NCBI GenBank assembly: GCA_963802575.1
Contig: CAWDJF010000002.1
Location: forward strand, 1-64,000
DNA: 64,000 nt
Direction: 5' to 3'
DNA from: DATFTE01 sp963802575
GTDB lineage: Bacteria > Acidobacteriota > Terriglobia > Terriglobales > Acidobacteriaceae
The notes under the pieces are model-generated. The model did not search any database, was not told where the DNA came from, and saw only the letters and a program-made list of their open reading frames with translations. The translations under genes were made by a program, and so were the position numbers. Positions 36,588-46,573 of this stretch are shown here, piece by piece; within the stretch, counting starts at the first letter, position 1, and each line of letters begins with the position of its first letter.

Positions 36588-38090
36588 TCAATTTTGCCCG
36601 GAACTCGTAAGCTTTCCGCAACATTCGGGACGGTCAGGCAGGCTTGAGCGGTCCCATCCACCGCCGAGGGCTTGAATCAGCAACACTGTGTTCGCCATCC
36701 GCCGTCCTAAAATGTTGACAGCAGTGACTTCATCGGTGAGGGCGGCACTTTGCGCGGTGATCACCTCGAGATAACTTGTGACGCCGCCCTTGTAACGGGT
36801 GACTGAAAGATCAAGCGATCTCTGCGAAGCCGTAACTGCTTCATCCTGGACCTTCGCCTCATTTTCCAAGACTCTGACAGCGGCGAGATTGTCTTCGACC
36901 TGTTGGAACCCAACCAGCACGTTCTCTCGATAAGCAGCCACTTGAAAGTCATAAGCCGCACGCGCCTGATCGTTGAGCGAACGCCGTCTTCCAACATCGA
37001 AGACTGTACCAACGGCGGAAAGTCCGATTGACCACAAGCCGCTGGGACCGTTAATCAAAGTTGTGATGGCGGAGCTTTCAAATCCTCCCGAGGCTCCCAG
37101 GTTGACCAGCGGGTAATAAGCCGTTTTGGCGACTCCGATCTGAGCATTGGCCGATGCCACACGCCGTTCCGCGGCTGCGATATCCGGGCGTCGTTCCAGC
37201 AATTCTGATGGCACAGAGATAGGAAGGTGTGGAGGCGGTGCCGTGAGAGGAAGCGGGGGGAGGCTGAACTCCTCTGGCGGCTTCCCGATCAGGATGGCGA
37301 CTGCATGTTCGTACTGTGCCCTGAGTACGCCTACGTCAATAGCTTCTGCTCTGACTGTTTGCAGCTGAGTTAGCGCTTGCTCAACTTCCACTTCTGACGC
37401 TATCCCTCCCTGGAAACGGCTTTGCGTTAATTCCGCCGCCTGCTCGTATTCCGTAACCGTAGAGTTCAGAAGTTGTTCTTCGGCATCGAGGCTCCGCGCC
37501 TGAAAGTAATCCACGGCCAGGTCCGCGTGCAGGCTCAGGTTGACGGTCGCCAGGTCCGCCGCACTCGCCTGCGCTTGTTCTCGAAAGGACTCCACGTTTT
37601 TTCGAATCCTCCCCCAAACATCGGCCTGATAGGAGACGTCGAATGGCAACACGAAATCGTTCTCGGTGATGCCGTTAAAAATCGAATTCGGAGGTGGCCT
37701 GTTCGACGACACTCTGGTTCGAGTCGCTGATGGTCCGGCTGTCACAGTTGGATAGTAGTCCGCCCGAGCATAGCGCAGGGCAGCTCGCGCCTGCCGATAT
37801 TGCGCTTCGGCGGCTTTCAGATTCTGGTTTGAAACGTTGAGCTGCAACTCCAACGCATCAAGCTGAGGATCCTGGAATATCGTCCACCAAGTACCACCAA
37901 GATTCTGATCATTCGGTTGCGCGGGTTTCCAGTCTCCTATTTCTTTGTAGGCAGGGGGAGACTGCACCACCGGTTGGTGGTACTTCGGGCCAACCACGCA
38001 TCCCGTGAACTGAAGCGCTGCGATCACGATCAGAACCCGCCTGGCTGCTTTCCGTGAGCTTCCGTAAATCGGTTTTCGAGACAGCGTCAC
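36588..38090 (-). CDS. TolC-like outer-membrane efflux lipoprotein (NodT family)
   Basis: 500 residues from GTG 38090, overlapping the upstream adaptor stop (GTGA). Lipoprotein signal ends LQFTGC. Two OEP repeats: LDALELQLNVSNQNLKAAEA, RYARADYYPTVTAGPSATRT; then RRPDIAAAERRVASANAQIG with KTAYYPLVNL. It forms the outer-membrane duct of an RND tripartite pump. Its adaptor gene lies immediately upstream but is truncated, and no inner-membrane pump gene is present in the window. Confidence 0.92.
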   Translation of the reverse strand: MTLSRKPIYGSSRKAARRVLIVIAALQFTGCVVGPKYHQPVVQSPPAYKEIGDWKPAQPNDQNLGGTWWTIFQDPQLDALELQLNVSNQNLKAAEAQYRQARAALRYARADYYPTVTAGPSATRTRVSSNRPPPNSIFNGITENDFVLPFDVSYQADVWGRIRKNVESFREQAQASAADLATVNLSLHADLAVDYFQARSLDAEEQLLNSTVTEYEQAAELTQSRFQGGIASEVEVEQALTQLQTVRAEAIDVGVLRAQYEHAVAILIGKPPEEFSLPPLPLTAPPPHLPISVPSELLERRPDIAAAERRVASANAQIGVAKTAYYPLVNLGASGGFESSAITTLINGPSGLWSIGLSAVGTVFDVGRRRSLNDQARAAYDFQVAAYRENVLVGFQQVEDNLAAVRVLENEAKVQDEAVTASQRSLDLSVTRYKGGVTSYLEVITAQSAALTDEVTAVNILGRRMANTVLLIQALGGGWDRSSLPDRPECCGKLTSSGQN

Positions 38091-38561
38091 TTGATGTCTC
38101 CCGGCAACGTTGCCTGAACAATCTGGACTTCCTGGCCGGAAACAATCGAATCGGGCGGGTTGATAACTACCTGATCATTCGACTTGAGGCCGGAGACAAC
38201 CTCTATCTTGTCGCCGAAATCGTGCCCAGGAGTGACTGGTGTCAGTACAACCTTCCCGCCTTTGACAACACCAACGCGTAACCCCTCGGTGCGGAATAGC
38301 AGAGTATTAACCGGAATCAGGAAGGTCGAAGACTGGGTCGGAACCGCTAAGTGAACCTCCGCATAGGAGCCGGTGAGCAGTGTGCCGGTAGGGTTGTCTA
38401 CGTCGATTTCGGTCAGCAGAGTACGAGTTGTGAGGTTAATGTCATCGGCGGTGCGCACCACTTTTCCCTGAAATTTTCTGTCTGGAAATTCAGCCAGACT
38501 GAGGTCGGCCGTCATGCCGATTTTGATTCCTCGCGAGTATTCTTCGGGTACGTTCACGCTC
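38087..38561 (-). pseudogene. RND efflux membrane fusion protein, 3' part only
   Basis: About 158 residues of an AcrA/MexA-type adaptor C-terminal half: LSVNVPEEYSRGIKIGMTAD, beta-barrel region FQGKVVRTADDINLTTRTLL, and membrane-proximal end VLTPVTPGHDFGDKIEVVSG. The N-terminal lipid anchor, lipoyl and hairpin domains are missing. Upstream of VNVPEE the frame stays open for a few residues but the sequence there is already formate dehydrogenase on the opposite strand. So the gene is cut at about 38,560; see the join described there. Confidence 0.85.
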
Positions 38562-40616
38562 AGCCATCCACGATGTGTATACCAGGTTTTGAAGAGGCAT
38601 TATGCGCGATACACGCCTGAGTTGGTGGAACGGTTTTGCGGCGTTCCCCGCGAGCGGTTCCTGAAAATTGCCGAAACGTTTTGCTCGGCATCAGGTCCGG
38701 AAAAGACGGGGGCCATCTGCTATGCGCTGGGTTGGACGCAGCAGTCGAAGGGTCCACAGATCATTCGCGCCGCTGCGATCCTGCAACTGCTCCTCGGCAA
38801 CATCGGACGGCCCGGAGGAGGCATTCTCGCTCTGCGCGGGCATGCTTCGATTCAAGGTTCAACCGATATCCCGACCCTTTACGACATTTTGCCTGGCTAC
38901 TTGCCCATGCCGAATCTGGGGTTGAACTCAGACAATCTTGCCAACTATATCGCGGCAAATCGCGATCCCACGGGCTGGTGGTGGAACTTCGACAAGTACA
39001 TCGTGAGTCTGCTCAAGACCTATTACGGCGACGGAGCGAAAAAAGAAAACGACTGGGGCTTTAACTGGCTCCCGCGTGTGACCGGTGACCATTCGCATCA
39101 AGGCTATTTCTTGGAAATGATGGACGGCAAAGTTGAAGGTCTGTTTGTGATGGGACAAAACCCGGCAGTAGCAGCCCCCAATTCGCGACTGGAGCGTAAA
39201 GCGCTCTCCAAGCTCAAGTGGCTCGTGGTGCGCGACATGGTTGAACTAGAGACTGCCACTTTCTGGTACGACTCGCCCGAAGTAGAGCGCGGCGAGCTTC
39301 GCCCGGAAGAAATCGCAACGGAAGTCTTTCTTCTTCCCGCCGCCGGCCATGCCGAAAAAGACGGCACTTTTACCAACACCCAGCGTCTGCTGCAGTGGCA
39401 CCAGAAAGCCGTCGATCCTCCCGGGGACGCACGCAGCGAAACCTGGTTCATGTATCACCTGGGCCGCCGCCTCAAGGAGAAAGCAAAGCAAGATCCGCGG
39501 CCGCGAAATGCCGGACTGAACGCCTTGACCTGGGACTATTCGCTGGAAGGAACAATGCACGAGCCCAAGGTGGAAGAAGTCCTGCAAGAGATTAACGGCT
39601 ACCAAGTAGCCGACCACACTCTGTTAGGTGGATTCACCGAATTGAAAGCTGACGGGTCCACTGCGTCCGGTTGCTGGATTTACACCGGCGTCTTCCCTCG
39701 CCCGGGTGAAAACCGCGCCAACCAGCGGAATTCGCAGGATCTCTTGGGACACGGCTGGGGCTTTGCCTGGCCTTCAGACCGCCGCGTCCTTTATAACCGC
39801 GCTTCGGCCCGTCCGGATGGGCGGCCCTGGAGTGAACGCAAGAAATTGGTTTGGTGGGATGAGCAGAAAAAAGAGTGGACTGGGCTAGATGTCCCGGACT
39901 TCACGCGGACGAAAGCACCGAACTACCAGCCACCCAAGAACGCACAAGGCGACGAAGCTCTCGCCGGGGATAAGCCTTTCATCCTGCACCCCGATGGGAC
40001 AGGCTGGATTTTCGCCCCAAAGGGATTGGCCGATGGTCCCCTGCCAACCCACTACGAAGGATTGGAGTCTCCGGTTGCCAATCCACTTTATCCAGACGAG
40101 CAAAGCAACCCGGCCGAAATGCGAGAGGAGCGGCCTGAAAACCGTTACGCCAGTTCTCCCGACAACCGCTTCCCCTACGTCATGAGCACGTATCGCTTGA
40201 CGGAGCACCACACCTCCGGCGCAATGTCGCGCATGCTTCCGCACCTGGCCGAGCTTCAACCTGAATTCTTCTGCGAAATCTCTCCCGAGCTGGCGTCAGA
40301 ACGCGGAATCGAAAACGCAGGCTGGGTGACAGTGATGACTCCACGCGGGATCGTTGAGGCTCGCGCCCTGGTGACCAGGCGCATGCGACCGCTACTGATA
40401 GACGGAAAGATGGTGCACCAGGTAGGCGTGCCCTATCACTGGGGCTCTCGCGGCCTCGTTAAAGGAGACTCGGCCAATGATCTGGTGGCCATCTCGGAGG
40501 AACCGAACGTCCGCATTATGGAAGCGAAAGGAATTCTCTGTGACGTTTCTCCAGGACGCCGGGCTCGGGGAAAGGCCGCTCTCGATCAATTGAATGCCCA
40601 TCTGGGGAGGAAGTGA
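38559..40616 (+). pseudogene. fdhG-like: Formate dehydrogenase alpha subunit, 3' part (N-terminus missing)
   Basis: Homology begins LSHPRCVYQVLKRHYARYTP at 38559, a mid-protein segment of FdnG/FdoG-type subunits. What follows is intact: CYALGWTQQSKGPQIIRAAA, GGGILALRGHASIQGSTDIP, and the molybdopterin dinucleotide-binding C-terminal domain (STYRLTEHHTSGAMSRMLPH, VGVPYHWGSRGLVKGDSAND). The missing 5' part would hold the Tat signal, the 4Fe-4S cluster and the active-site Sec/Cys. As it stands the gene cannot make active enzyme. The next subunit gene overlaps its stop. Confidence 0.88.
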
Positions 40617-41390
40617 TGCCGACCAGTGCTTTTTTAACGGACGCTTCAATTTGCATAGGATGCAAGGCCTGTGAAGTGGCCTGCAAGGAATGGAACCATA
40701 TTCCCGATGATGGGTTCGAGTGGACTGGTCAGTCGTACGACAACACCCACGCGTTAGGAGCATCGACGTGGCGGCACGTGCTCTTCTTGGAAGAAAAGCA
40801 GCCCATGGGTCCGCAACTCGCAGGCATAGAAGAGCCGTTTCGTTGGCAGTTCCTTTCCGATGTCTGCAAGCATTGCGAGAATGCCGGATGCCTGGAAGCG
40901 TGTCCCACCGGCGCAATCGTTCGGACCGAACTTGAATCCGTATTCGTGCAGCACGATGTCTGCAATGGCTGCGGCTATTGCGTGGTTTCGTGTCCCTTTG
41001 GAGTGGTCGACAAAAATCATGAAGTCGGAACCGCCTTCAAATGCACCTTCTGTTACGACCGGCAGCGGGACGGGTTAATGCCGGCCTGTGCGAAGGCCTG
41101 CCCAACGCGATCGATTCGCTTTGGCCACCTGGACGACTTACGGCGGGAAGCGCAGGTCCGTGTGAAAGAGTTACGAGGATCGCGGATACAACGATGCGCA
41201 AGTCTACGATCCGACTGGATCCAGTGTAGGTGGCACTCACGCGATCTTTGTGATTCTCGGCCAACCCGAAGCTTACAATTTCCCGCCTGCTCCCGAAGTA
41301 CCCACAATTCATTTGAAATCAGCCTGGGGCGCGGCGCTGGCTTCGGCGGTCGTGGTTGTGCTGGTGGTATGTCTGGCTTTTGCGCTCTAG
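40616..41390 (+). CDS. fdhH-like: Formate dehydrogenase iron-sulfur subunit, frame interrupted once
   Basis: Four ferredoxin-type 4Fe-4S motifs: CIGCKACEVACKEW, CKHCENAGCLEACP, CNGCGYCVVSCPFG, and CTFCYDRQRDGLMPACAKAC. It carries electrons from the formate site to the membrane subunit. Near 41178 the frame breaks after RVKELR; the correct continuation is RGYNDAQVYDPTGSSVGGTH and a C-terminal membrane anchor (LASAVVVVLVVCLAFAL) with stop at 41390. The downstream run of the original frame is meaningless. Start ATG 40616 overlaps the alpha stop (TGATG). Confidence 0.88.
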
Positions 41391-41423
41391 TCGGACGAGG
41401 AATTCTTAACGAGGTTGTTGAGT

Positions 41424-42443
41424 ATGGCTGCAAATCCAAAGATCCCGGAAGACAGGTTGGACGCACTAAGGGAAGAGGCGCTCCGGACTGGGACAGTACA
41501 AGATCACGGCATCGTGCCCGTGGGCGGTCCTTTTCCCAAACCAGCCTCCGCGGTGAGTTATCACGGAAATCCCGTGCTCAAGCCGCCAACCTGGACGTGG
41601 CAAGTTCCCCTTTATTTTTTTGTGGGTGGAGTCGCTGGTATTTCCGCAGTCATTGCTCTGGTGGCTCATATATTCGGCAATGCCGGACTGCTACGCGCTG
41701 GGTTATGGATGGGATTTGCAGGAGGTGTAATCTCAGCGCCACTACTCATCGCAGATTTAGGCAAGCCGTCGAGATTCTTAAACATGTTGCGGGTTTTCAA
41801 ACTGCGTTCAGCCATGTCGGTAGGTGCGTGGACGTTATCGGGATTTTCCGCTGCAGTCGGCCTGGCGGTCGTTTGCCATGAACTGATTCTGGCAGGATAC
41901 GGAAACAACTTCTGGCTTGTGCTCGAATGGGCGGCCGAAGTCTCGGCAGCCCTGACTGGACTGATACTCGCGAGTTACACCTCGGTCCTGTTAGGCGTGA
42001 CCGCCATCCCGGTTTGGTCTGAAAATCGGAGGCTCATCCCGGCCGTTTTTCTTGCCGGCGGTTTAGGTTCGGCGGCCGCGCTGATGGAGCTTTTGGGATT
42101 TCTTCTTCCAGTCACTCAGTTCATCGGAATTGTTGCGAGTGGAGTGGAGACGTTCATTGCAATCATTATTGAACTTCGCGGACGTTACGTTGATCGTCCA
42201 TTGCGGGAGGGAGCTGTTGGTTGGCTGACTCGTGCTGGTTCCGCATTGGCCGGGCCCACGTCATTGTTGCTCAGAATTTTCTGGGGACACAGCTCAGTGG
42301 CTCGCTACGCGGCTGCCATTTGTTTCGTTATCGGCGCTTTGATCAGCCGGTATGCCTGGATTGCGGCGGGACGAGTTTCCTCCCGCGATCCGCAGGCGCT
42401 TTTCCGAATCCAACGACCTGCCCCTAATGCCGCCGCACAATAA
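41424..42443 (+). CDS. NrfD/PsrC-type membrane subunit of formate dehydrogenase
   Basis: About 339 residues from ATG 41424 (MAANPKIPED), with eight or nine helices, e.g. WQVPLYFFVGGVAGISAVIA, GLWMGFAGGVISAPLLIADL, FLNMLRVFKLRSAMSVGAWT and GLILASYTSVLLGVTAIPVW. NrfD-type subunits exchange electrons with the quinone pool, replacing cytochrome b in this formate dehydrogenase. It is the last gene of the operon; 42444-42684 contains no gene. Confidence 0.88.
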   Translation: MAANPKIPEDRLDALREEALRTGTVQDHGIVPVGGPFPKPASAVSYHGNPVLKPPTWTWQVPLYFFVGGVAGISAVIALVAHIFGNAGLLRAGLWMGFAGGVISAPLLIADLGKPSRFLNMLRVFKLRSAMSVGAWTLSGFSAAVGLAVVCHELILAGYGNNFWLVLEWAAEVSAALTGLILASYTSVLLGVTAIPVWSENRRLIPAVFLAGGLGSAAALMELLGFLLPVTQFIGIVASGVETFIAIIIELRGRYVDRPLREGAVGWLTRAGSALAGPTSLLLRIFWGHSSVARYAAAICFVIGALISRYAWIAAGRVSSRDPQALFRIQRPAPNAAAQ

Positions 42444-42684
42444 GGTTGTCACAAATTCGATAAACTCGCTTTCGAAGTGATCAACGTGAATCTGAGTCCG
42501 ACACTCAGTACTCGACCCAGTCCGAAAAGAACGCACCCTGCCGGCCCGTGAACCCAGCGAGGCCTCATTTCAAAACAGGGCTGAGAGCTGAGTTGGCGTC
42601 AGCCCTCCCACTCCGTGAGGAACTGTTCAGGCGGTCGGGTCGCTCCTTAATGCTTGGAGCTGTCTAAATATAAAGATGAGAAAG

Positions 42685-43677
42685 TTAAAAAGACTCCCCC
42701 ACCATCTCTTCGCTTTTCTTCCAGAGCGCCTCGGCATTTTTCGCGTCGAGGGCATATCCACGTACGCCTTCGCTGACAGCAGTAATGGTCGCGTCGTCCG
42801 GCACCCTCTCGCCAACGTGACAGTTCTCGCAATATTGTCCACCGATTTTGTCAGCCGGGGCAACCACAGCTGCCCACACCGAAGTCGCGGCTCCCTGGGG
42901 AATGGACTTCCATTGGAAAGGCCCCTTGCCCTGGGCGGCGAGCTGCTGATTAATCTCTTCAATCACTTTTTCGAGCCTGCCGGACTCCACGTAACGACCT
43001 AACTCCGTCCGTATGCCACCAGGATGCACAGCCGCAGCGCGAACGCCCCGATCGCGGTGGCGTTTGTCGAATGCGACCGCGAACAGGATATTCGCCGTTT
43101 TGGATCGGCCATAGGCGACGAAAGGCTCATAGGGCGTGCGCTCAAAGTTGGGATCGTCGAGGTCCACGTTCGAGTAGCGATGACCGGAAGAAGACAAGTT
43201 AATGAGACGGCCGCCATCGCGGATAAGAGGCGCAATCCGGTTGACCAGCACAAAGTGTCCCAGATGATTTGTTCCGAACTGCGTTTCAAAACCATCGGCG
43301 GTGTGGCCGAACGGTGTGGCCATTACTCCTGCATTGGCAATGACCACGTCGAACTCTTCTCCTTTTGCCAGCAGCCGGTCGGCACAGGCACGCACGCTCT
43401 TTAGGTTGGCCAGATTGAGTTCAATCAGTTCGAAGCGTCCGCCATTGGCCGCGGCGTCCTTTCGCACCTGCTCAGTTGCAGCTTCGGCTTTGTTCAAGTC
43501 CCTTGCGGCGCCTACAACCTGAGCTCCGTGGGCGGCCAGGGAGCGCGCGGTTTCCACACCGATTCCGGCTGAAACACCGGTTATGAAAATTCGTTTGCTC
43601 TTCAGATTCACGCCAGACAAGACGTCATCTGTGGTCGAAGTTGCACCAAATAAAATCGGCTCAAGTGTGTTCGTCAT
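42685..43677 (-). CDS. Retinol-dehydrogenase-like short-chain oxidoreductase
   Basis: 330 residues. NAD(P)-binding ITGVSAGIGVETARSLAAHG, NAGVM, catalytic Ser in NLSSSGHRYS and YGRSK (Tyr/Lys). The substrate is unknown; close to the WWOX/retinol-dehydrogenase-like SDR group with an insert DLDDPNFERTPYEPF. First of three minus-strand oxidoreductase genes, each separately spaced. Confidence 0.88.
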   Translation of the reverse strand: MTNTLEPILFGATSTTDDVLSGVNLKSKRIFITGVSAGIGVETARSLAAHGAQVVGAARDLNKAEAATEQVRKDAAANGGRFELIELNLANLKSVRACADRLLAKGEEFDVVIANAGVMATPFGHTADGFETQFGTNHLGHFVLVNRIAPLIRDGGRLINLSSSGHRYSNVDLDDPNFERTPYEPFVAYGRSKTANILFAVAFDKRHRDRGVRAAAVHPGGIRTELGRYVESGRLEKVIEEINQQLAAQGKGPFQWKSIPQGAATSVWAAVVAPADKIGGQYCENCHVGERVPDDATITAVSEGVRGYALDAKNAEALWKKSEEMVGESF

Positions 43678-43736
43678 TTTTCATATCTCCTTGTACTGAC
43701 ACATTCGATGTTACGGTTCATGAATTCGGTAACGCG

Positions 43737-44645
43737 CTAGCCGTGCAAAGGGACGGCGGCGGTCTCTTCGAAATAGTGCGCCGCCTCCAGATCGGCAACC
43801 AGCCCAGGCTGAACCGGTCGCCATCCCACCCGTTCCTGCGTTTGAGTACTTGAAGCCGGGCCGTCCATACCAAAGAACAGACCGATCCAGCCAAAATGCT
43901 CGGCTGCTTCATCGCGAGACTTGCTGACGACGGGTACGTTCAAATGCCGGCCGATGACCTCAGCGATCTCTCGTGTCGGTACGCCCTCATCGGCAACTCC
44001 ATGATATCGGGCTCCTGCGGAGCCTTTCTCAAGCGCGAGCCTGTAGAGACGAGCAGCATCGAGCCGATGCACCGCGGGCCAGCGGTTGAGCCCACCGTCC
44101 ACATAAGCCGAAACCCCCTTTTCACGTGCGATAGCAATGAGGCGCGGAACGAAGCCGTGATCGTCTTTTCCGTGTACCGATGGGGGAAGCCGCAGCACCG
44201 ATGCGCGGACTCCGCGTTCCGCCAGCGCAAGCGCCGCCTCCTCTGACTTGCGCGGGAAGTTAGGGTTGGACGGATCTTCTTCAGTGGCGTTGCGGCCTGG
44301 CGCGACCACTAGGGTTCCGGAAGTGACGATCAACGGGCGGTCAGAACCGGCGAGCGCAGCGCCAAGCGTCTCGATGGCGCACCGATCCGTCTCGGCCGCA
44401 GGTCCATAGTTTGCGAAATCGTGGATAAAAGCCGTGTGGATCACTCCGTCAGCAGCCGCTGCGCCCCTGCGAAGGCTTTCGATATCTTCGAGCGATCCGC
44501 GATGTACGTCGGCTCCCGCCGCGACCAGGGATTTGGCTGCCGCATCCGAGCGAGCAAGGCCGAGAACCTGGTGCCCCGCGTTCATTAACTCCGGAACAAT
44601 GGCAGAACCGATAAAGCCTGTAGCTCCTGTAACAAATATCTTCAT
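43737..44645 (-). CDS. NAD-dependent epimerase/dehydratase-type SDR
   Basis: 302 residues of the extended or atypical SDR family. N-terminal MKIFVTGATGFIGSAIVPEL is the dinucleotide-binding site; DVHRGSLEDIESLRRGAAAA and FVPRLIAIAREKGVSAYVDG follow. Resembles sugar nucleotide epimerase-like oxidoreductases of the YbjT/SDR_a type, but the classical YxxxK is not obvious. Same strand as its neighbours. Confidence 0.85.
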   Translation of the reverse strand: MKIFVTGATGFIGSAIVPELMNAGHQVLGLARSDAAAKSLVAAGADVHRGSLEDIESLRRGAAAADGVIHTAFIHDFANYGPAAETDRCAIETLGAALAGSDRPLIVTSGTLVVAPGRNATEEDPSNPNFPRKSEEAALALAERGVRASVLRLPPSVHGKDDHGFVPRLIAIAREKGVSAYVDGGLNRWPAVHRLDAARLYRLALEKGSAGARYHGVADEGVPTREIAEVIGRHLNVPVVSKSRDEAAEHFGWIGLFFGMDGPASSTQTQERVGWRPVQPGLVADLEAAHYFEETAAVPLHG

Positions 44646-44700
44646 AAATGGCTCCTACCTTAGGCGTTGCGCCTTGAAGAACGAATGCTTCGGATCGTTA

Positions 44701-45600
44701 TTAATTTTGCGGACGTCTGCCGATCGAGTCGAGATCGGCAATCACTGCAGAGGGAATCTGGAGCGTCGACGCCTTGAGATTCTCCCGAAGATGCGTGAGG
44801 GAAGAGGTTCCGGGGATCAACAGGATGTTGGGCGAGTGCTGGAGAAGCCAGGCAAGCGCAACCTGCATCGGTGTGGCATTGAGTCCCGCGGCGACGTCAG
44901 ATAACGCAACCGATTGCAGTGGGGTGAAGCCGCCGAGCGGAAAGAACGGCACATAGGCGATGCCGTCTCGGGAAAGGTCCGCGACGAGGGCATCATCGGC
45001 TCGATGTGCCAGGTTGTATTGATTCTGTACGCACACAATCGGAGCGATCCGTCGGGCTTCGGCGACCTGCGCAGCCGTGACATTGCTAAGCCCGATATGA
45101 CGGATCAAGCCCTCTTGCTGAAGCTCGGCCAGAACTGTCATGGGTGCCTCAATCGATCCCTCGGCGGGTTCATGGATGCTCAACATACTGCGCAGGTTGA
45201 CCACGTCGAGCACATCCAGACCCAGATTGCGCAGATTGTCGTGAACTGCTGCAGCCAACTCCTCGCGCGAAAAGGCCGGAATCCATGATCCATCGTTACC
45301 CCTCCGGGTGCCGAGCTTGGTGACGATCACTAGATCGTCGGGATAGGGAGAGAGCGCCTTCTGTATGATCTGGTTCGTGACATGGGGACCATAGTAATCA
45401 GATGTATCGATATGATTCACGCCGCTTGCCACGGCTTCTCGCAGAACAGCGATGGCTCCATCGACATCTCGGGGAGGCCCCCATACCAATTTGTTTCCAT
45501 CCCGCCCGGCAAGTTGCATGGCGCCATAGCCCATCCTGTTTATCGCTAACGATGTGCCGGGCAGCGTGAAGCTTCTCCCGAGTTCTATCTGTTCAACCAT
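44701..45600 (-). CDS. Aldo/keto reductase
   Basis: 299 residues from ATG 45600, with AGGAGG at ideal distance; an ATG 6 bp upstream follows that site too closely. Motifs: NHIDTSDYYGPHVTNQII (catalytic Asp and Tyr), VTKLGTR (Lys), and GLSNVTAAQVAEARR. NADPH-dependent reductase of aldehydes or ketones, oxidoreductase-of-unknown-substrate type. Divergent from the TetR gene at 45869 with three operator copies between, so probably repressed by it. Confidence 0.9.
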   Translation of the reverse strand: MVEQIELGRSFTLPGTSLAINRMGYGAMQLAGRDGNKLVWGPPRDVDGAIAVLREAVASGVNHIDTSDYYGPHVTNQIIQKALSPYPDDLVIVTKLGTRRGNDGSWIPAFSREELAAAVHDNLRNLGLDVLDVVNLRSMLSIHEPAEGSIEAPMTVLAELQQEGLIRHIGLSNVTAAQVAEARRIAPIVCVQNQYNLAHRADDALVADLSRDGIAYVPFFPLGGFTPLQSVALSDVAAGLNATPMQVALAWLLQHSPNILLIPGTSSLTHLRENLKASTLQIPSAVIADLDSIGRRPQN

Positions 45601-45632
45601 TTCCATCCTCCTAACTGCAATCGGTAGTGACG

Positions 45633-45817
45633 TTCTCCGCTCTTTTGGAATAAAGCGGAGAATGTCTCCGAATCACTACATAAGATAATCGGAGGCTGTC
45701 TCCGGTTGCAAATTGTTTTTGGACGCCTGCCGTTTGATAATCTGTCCCGCGCAAACCCGCCACAAGGGCCAATATTGACGGCCCGCCTAATTTCCGCTAA
45801 AACGGAGAGTGTCTCCG
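45633..45817. promoter_or_regulatory. Three CGGAGA-N3-TCTCCG operators between aldo/keto reductase and tetR
   Basis: Copies at 45656-45670 (CGGAGAATGTCTCCG), 45690-45704 (CGGAGGCTGTCTCCG, one arm mismatch) and 45803-45817 (CGGAGAGTGTCTCCG). A further TTCTCCGCT at 45633 pairs with AGCGGAGAA at 45654. They occupy the divergent promoter region of the reductase (start 45600) and the TetR gene (45869). Size and symmetry fit TetR-family dimers; autorepression plus control of the reductase is the likely circuit. Confidence 0.8.
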
Positions 45818-45868
45818 AAATTAATAGATTAGGATTACCGCCGACAGTCTGCGGTTTCAACTTTTTGG

Positions 45869-46453
45869 ATGCCCAGCAAAGGAAGAAAAACCGCTCCGCG
45901 TAAGCCACGCATGGATGCGCAGCTTAATCGCGAGCGCATTCTCGAAGTGGCAAAGGAGGCATTCACCCGGTCGGGTGCAAATGCCAGCCTGGACGATATT
46001 GCCCGGCAAGCGGACGTTGGGGCGGGAACTCTTTACCGCCACTTTCCTACCCGGGATGCACTTCTCGAGGCGGTTTATCGGACCGAGGTAGAAAAGCTCG
46101 CCGCAGCAGAGCAGAAGTTCGCTGAGACCATGCCTCCCATGGAAGCGTTGCGGTCCTGGATGTTGTTGTTTGTCGATTACATTGCGACGAAGAAGATCAT
46201 CGCGCCTGCGTTGAATACGATTGTCGGTGGCCCGTCGAAGGTGTTCGAATCTTCGCACGATCAGATATGGGGAGCAATTCGTTCCTTGGTCAAACGTGCG
46301 ATCAAGAGCGGCGACATACGCAAGGACCTCGACCCGCTTGATCTGCTTCGTGCTCTGATCGGCGTCGCCAACGTGGCGTCCAGCCCTGACTGGCAGCAAA
46401 GCGCCAGAAGACTCGTGGACATCCTCATCACCGGTTCGCGACCAGTCAAATAG
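45869..46453 (+). CDS. TetR family transcriptional regulator
   Basis: 194 residues. HTH domain: RERILEVAKEAFTRSGANAS and DIARQADVGAGTLYRHFPTR, followed by a C-terminal helical ligand domain with NTIVGGPSKVFESSH, the SbtR/TetR_C type. Basic N-terminus MPSKGRKTAPRKPRMDA. It probably binds the CGGAGA-N3-TCTCCG sites upstream and controls the aldo/keto reductase, and perhaps the two dehydrogenases downstream of that gene. Confidence 0.9.
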   Translation: MPSKGRKTAPRKPRMDAQLNRERILEVAKEAFTRSGANASLDDIARQADVGAGTLYRHFPTRDALLEAVYRTEVEKLAAAEQKFAETMPPMEALRSWMLLFVDYIATKKIIAPALNTIVGGPSKVFESSHDQIWGAIRSLVKRAIKSGDIRKDLDPLDLLRALIGVANVASSPDWQQSARRLVDILITGSRPVK

Positions 46454-46573
46454 CCCCGGGGCGCTCAAATCCAGGTGGCTTATCTGGCAAAGATCAGGCA
46501 ACCAATGCTGAGGTGCTTAGTCTGGCGCGCCGGCTTCTGCCGTTCTGAGATCATGAGTCGTGAGTCCATTTTG

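Noticed and set aside
40616..41881. 422-codon Fe-S protein from the single open frame at 40616
   Set aside because: Only the first 190 codons are ferredoxin-like; the rest is out of frame with the real C-terminal anchor ending at 41390.
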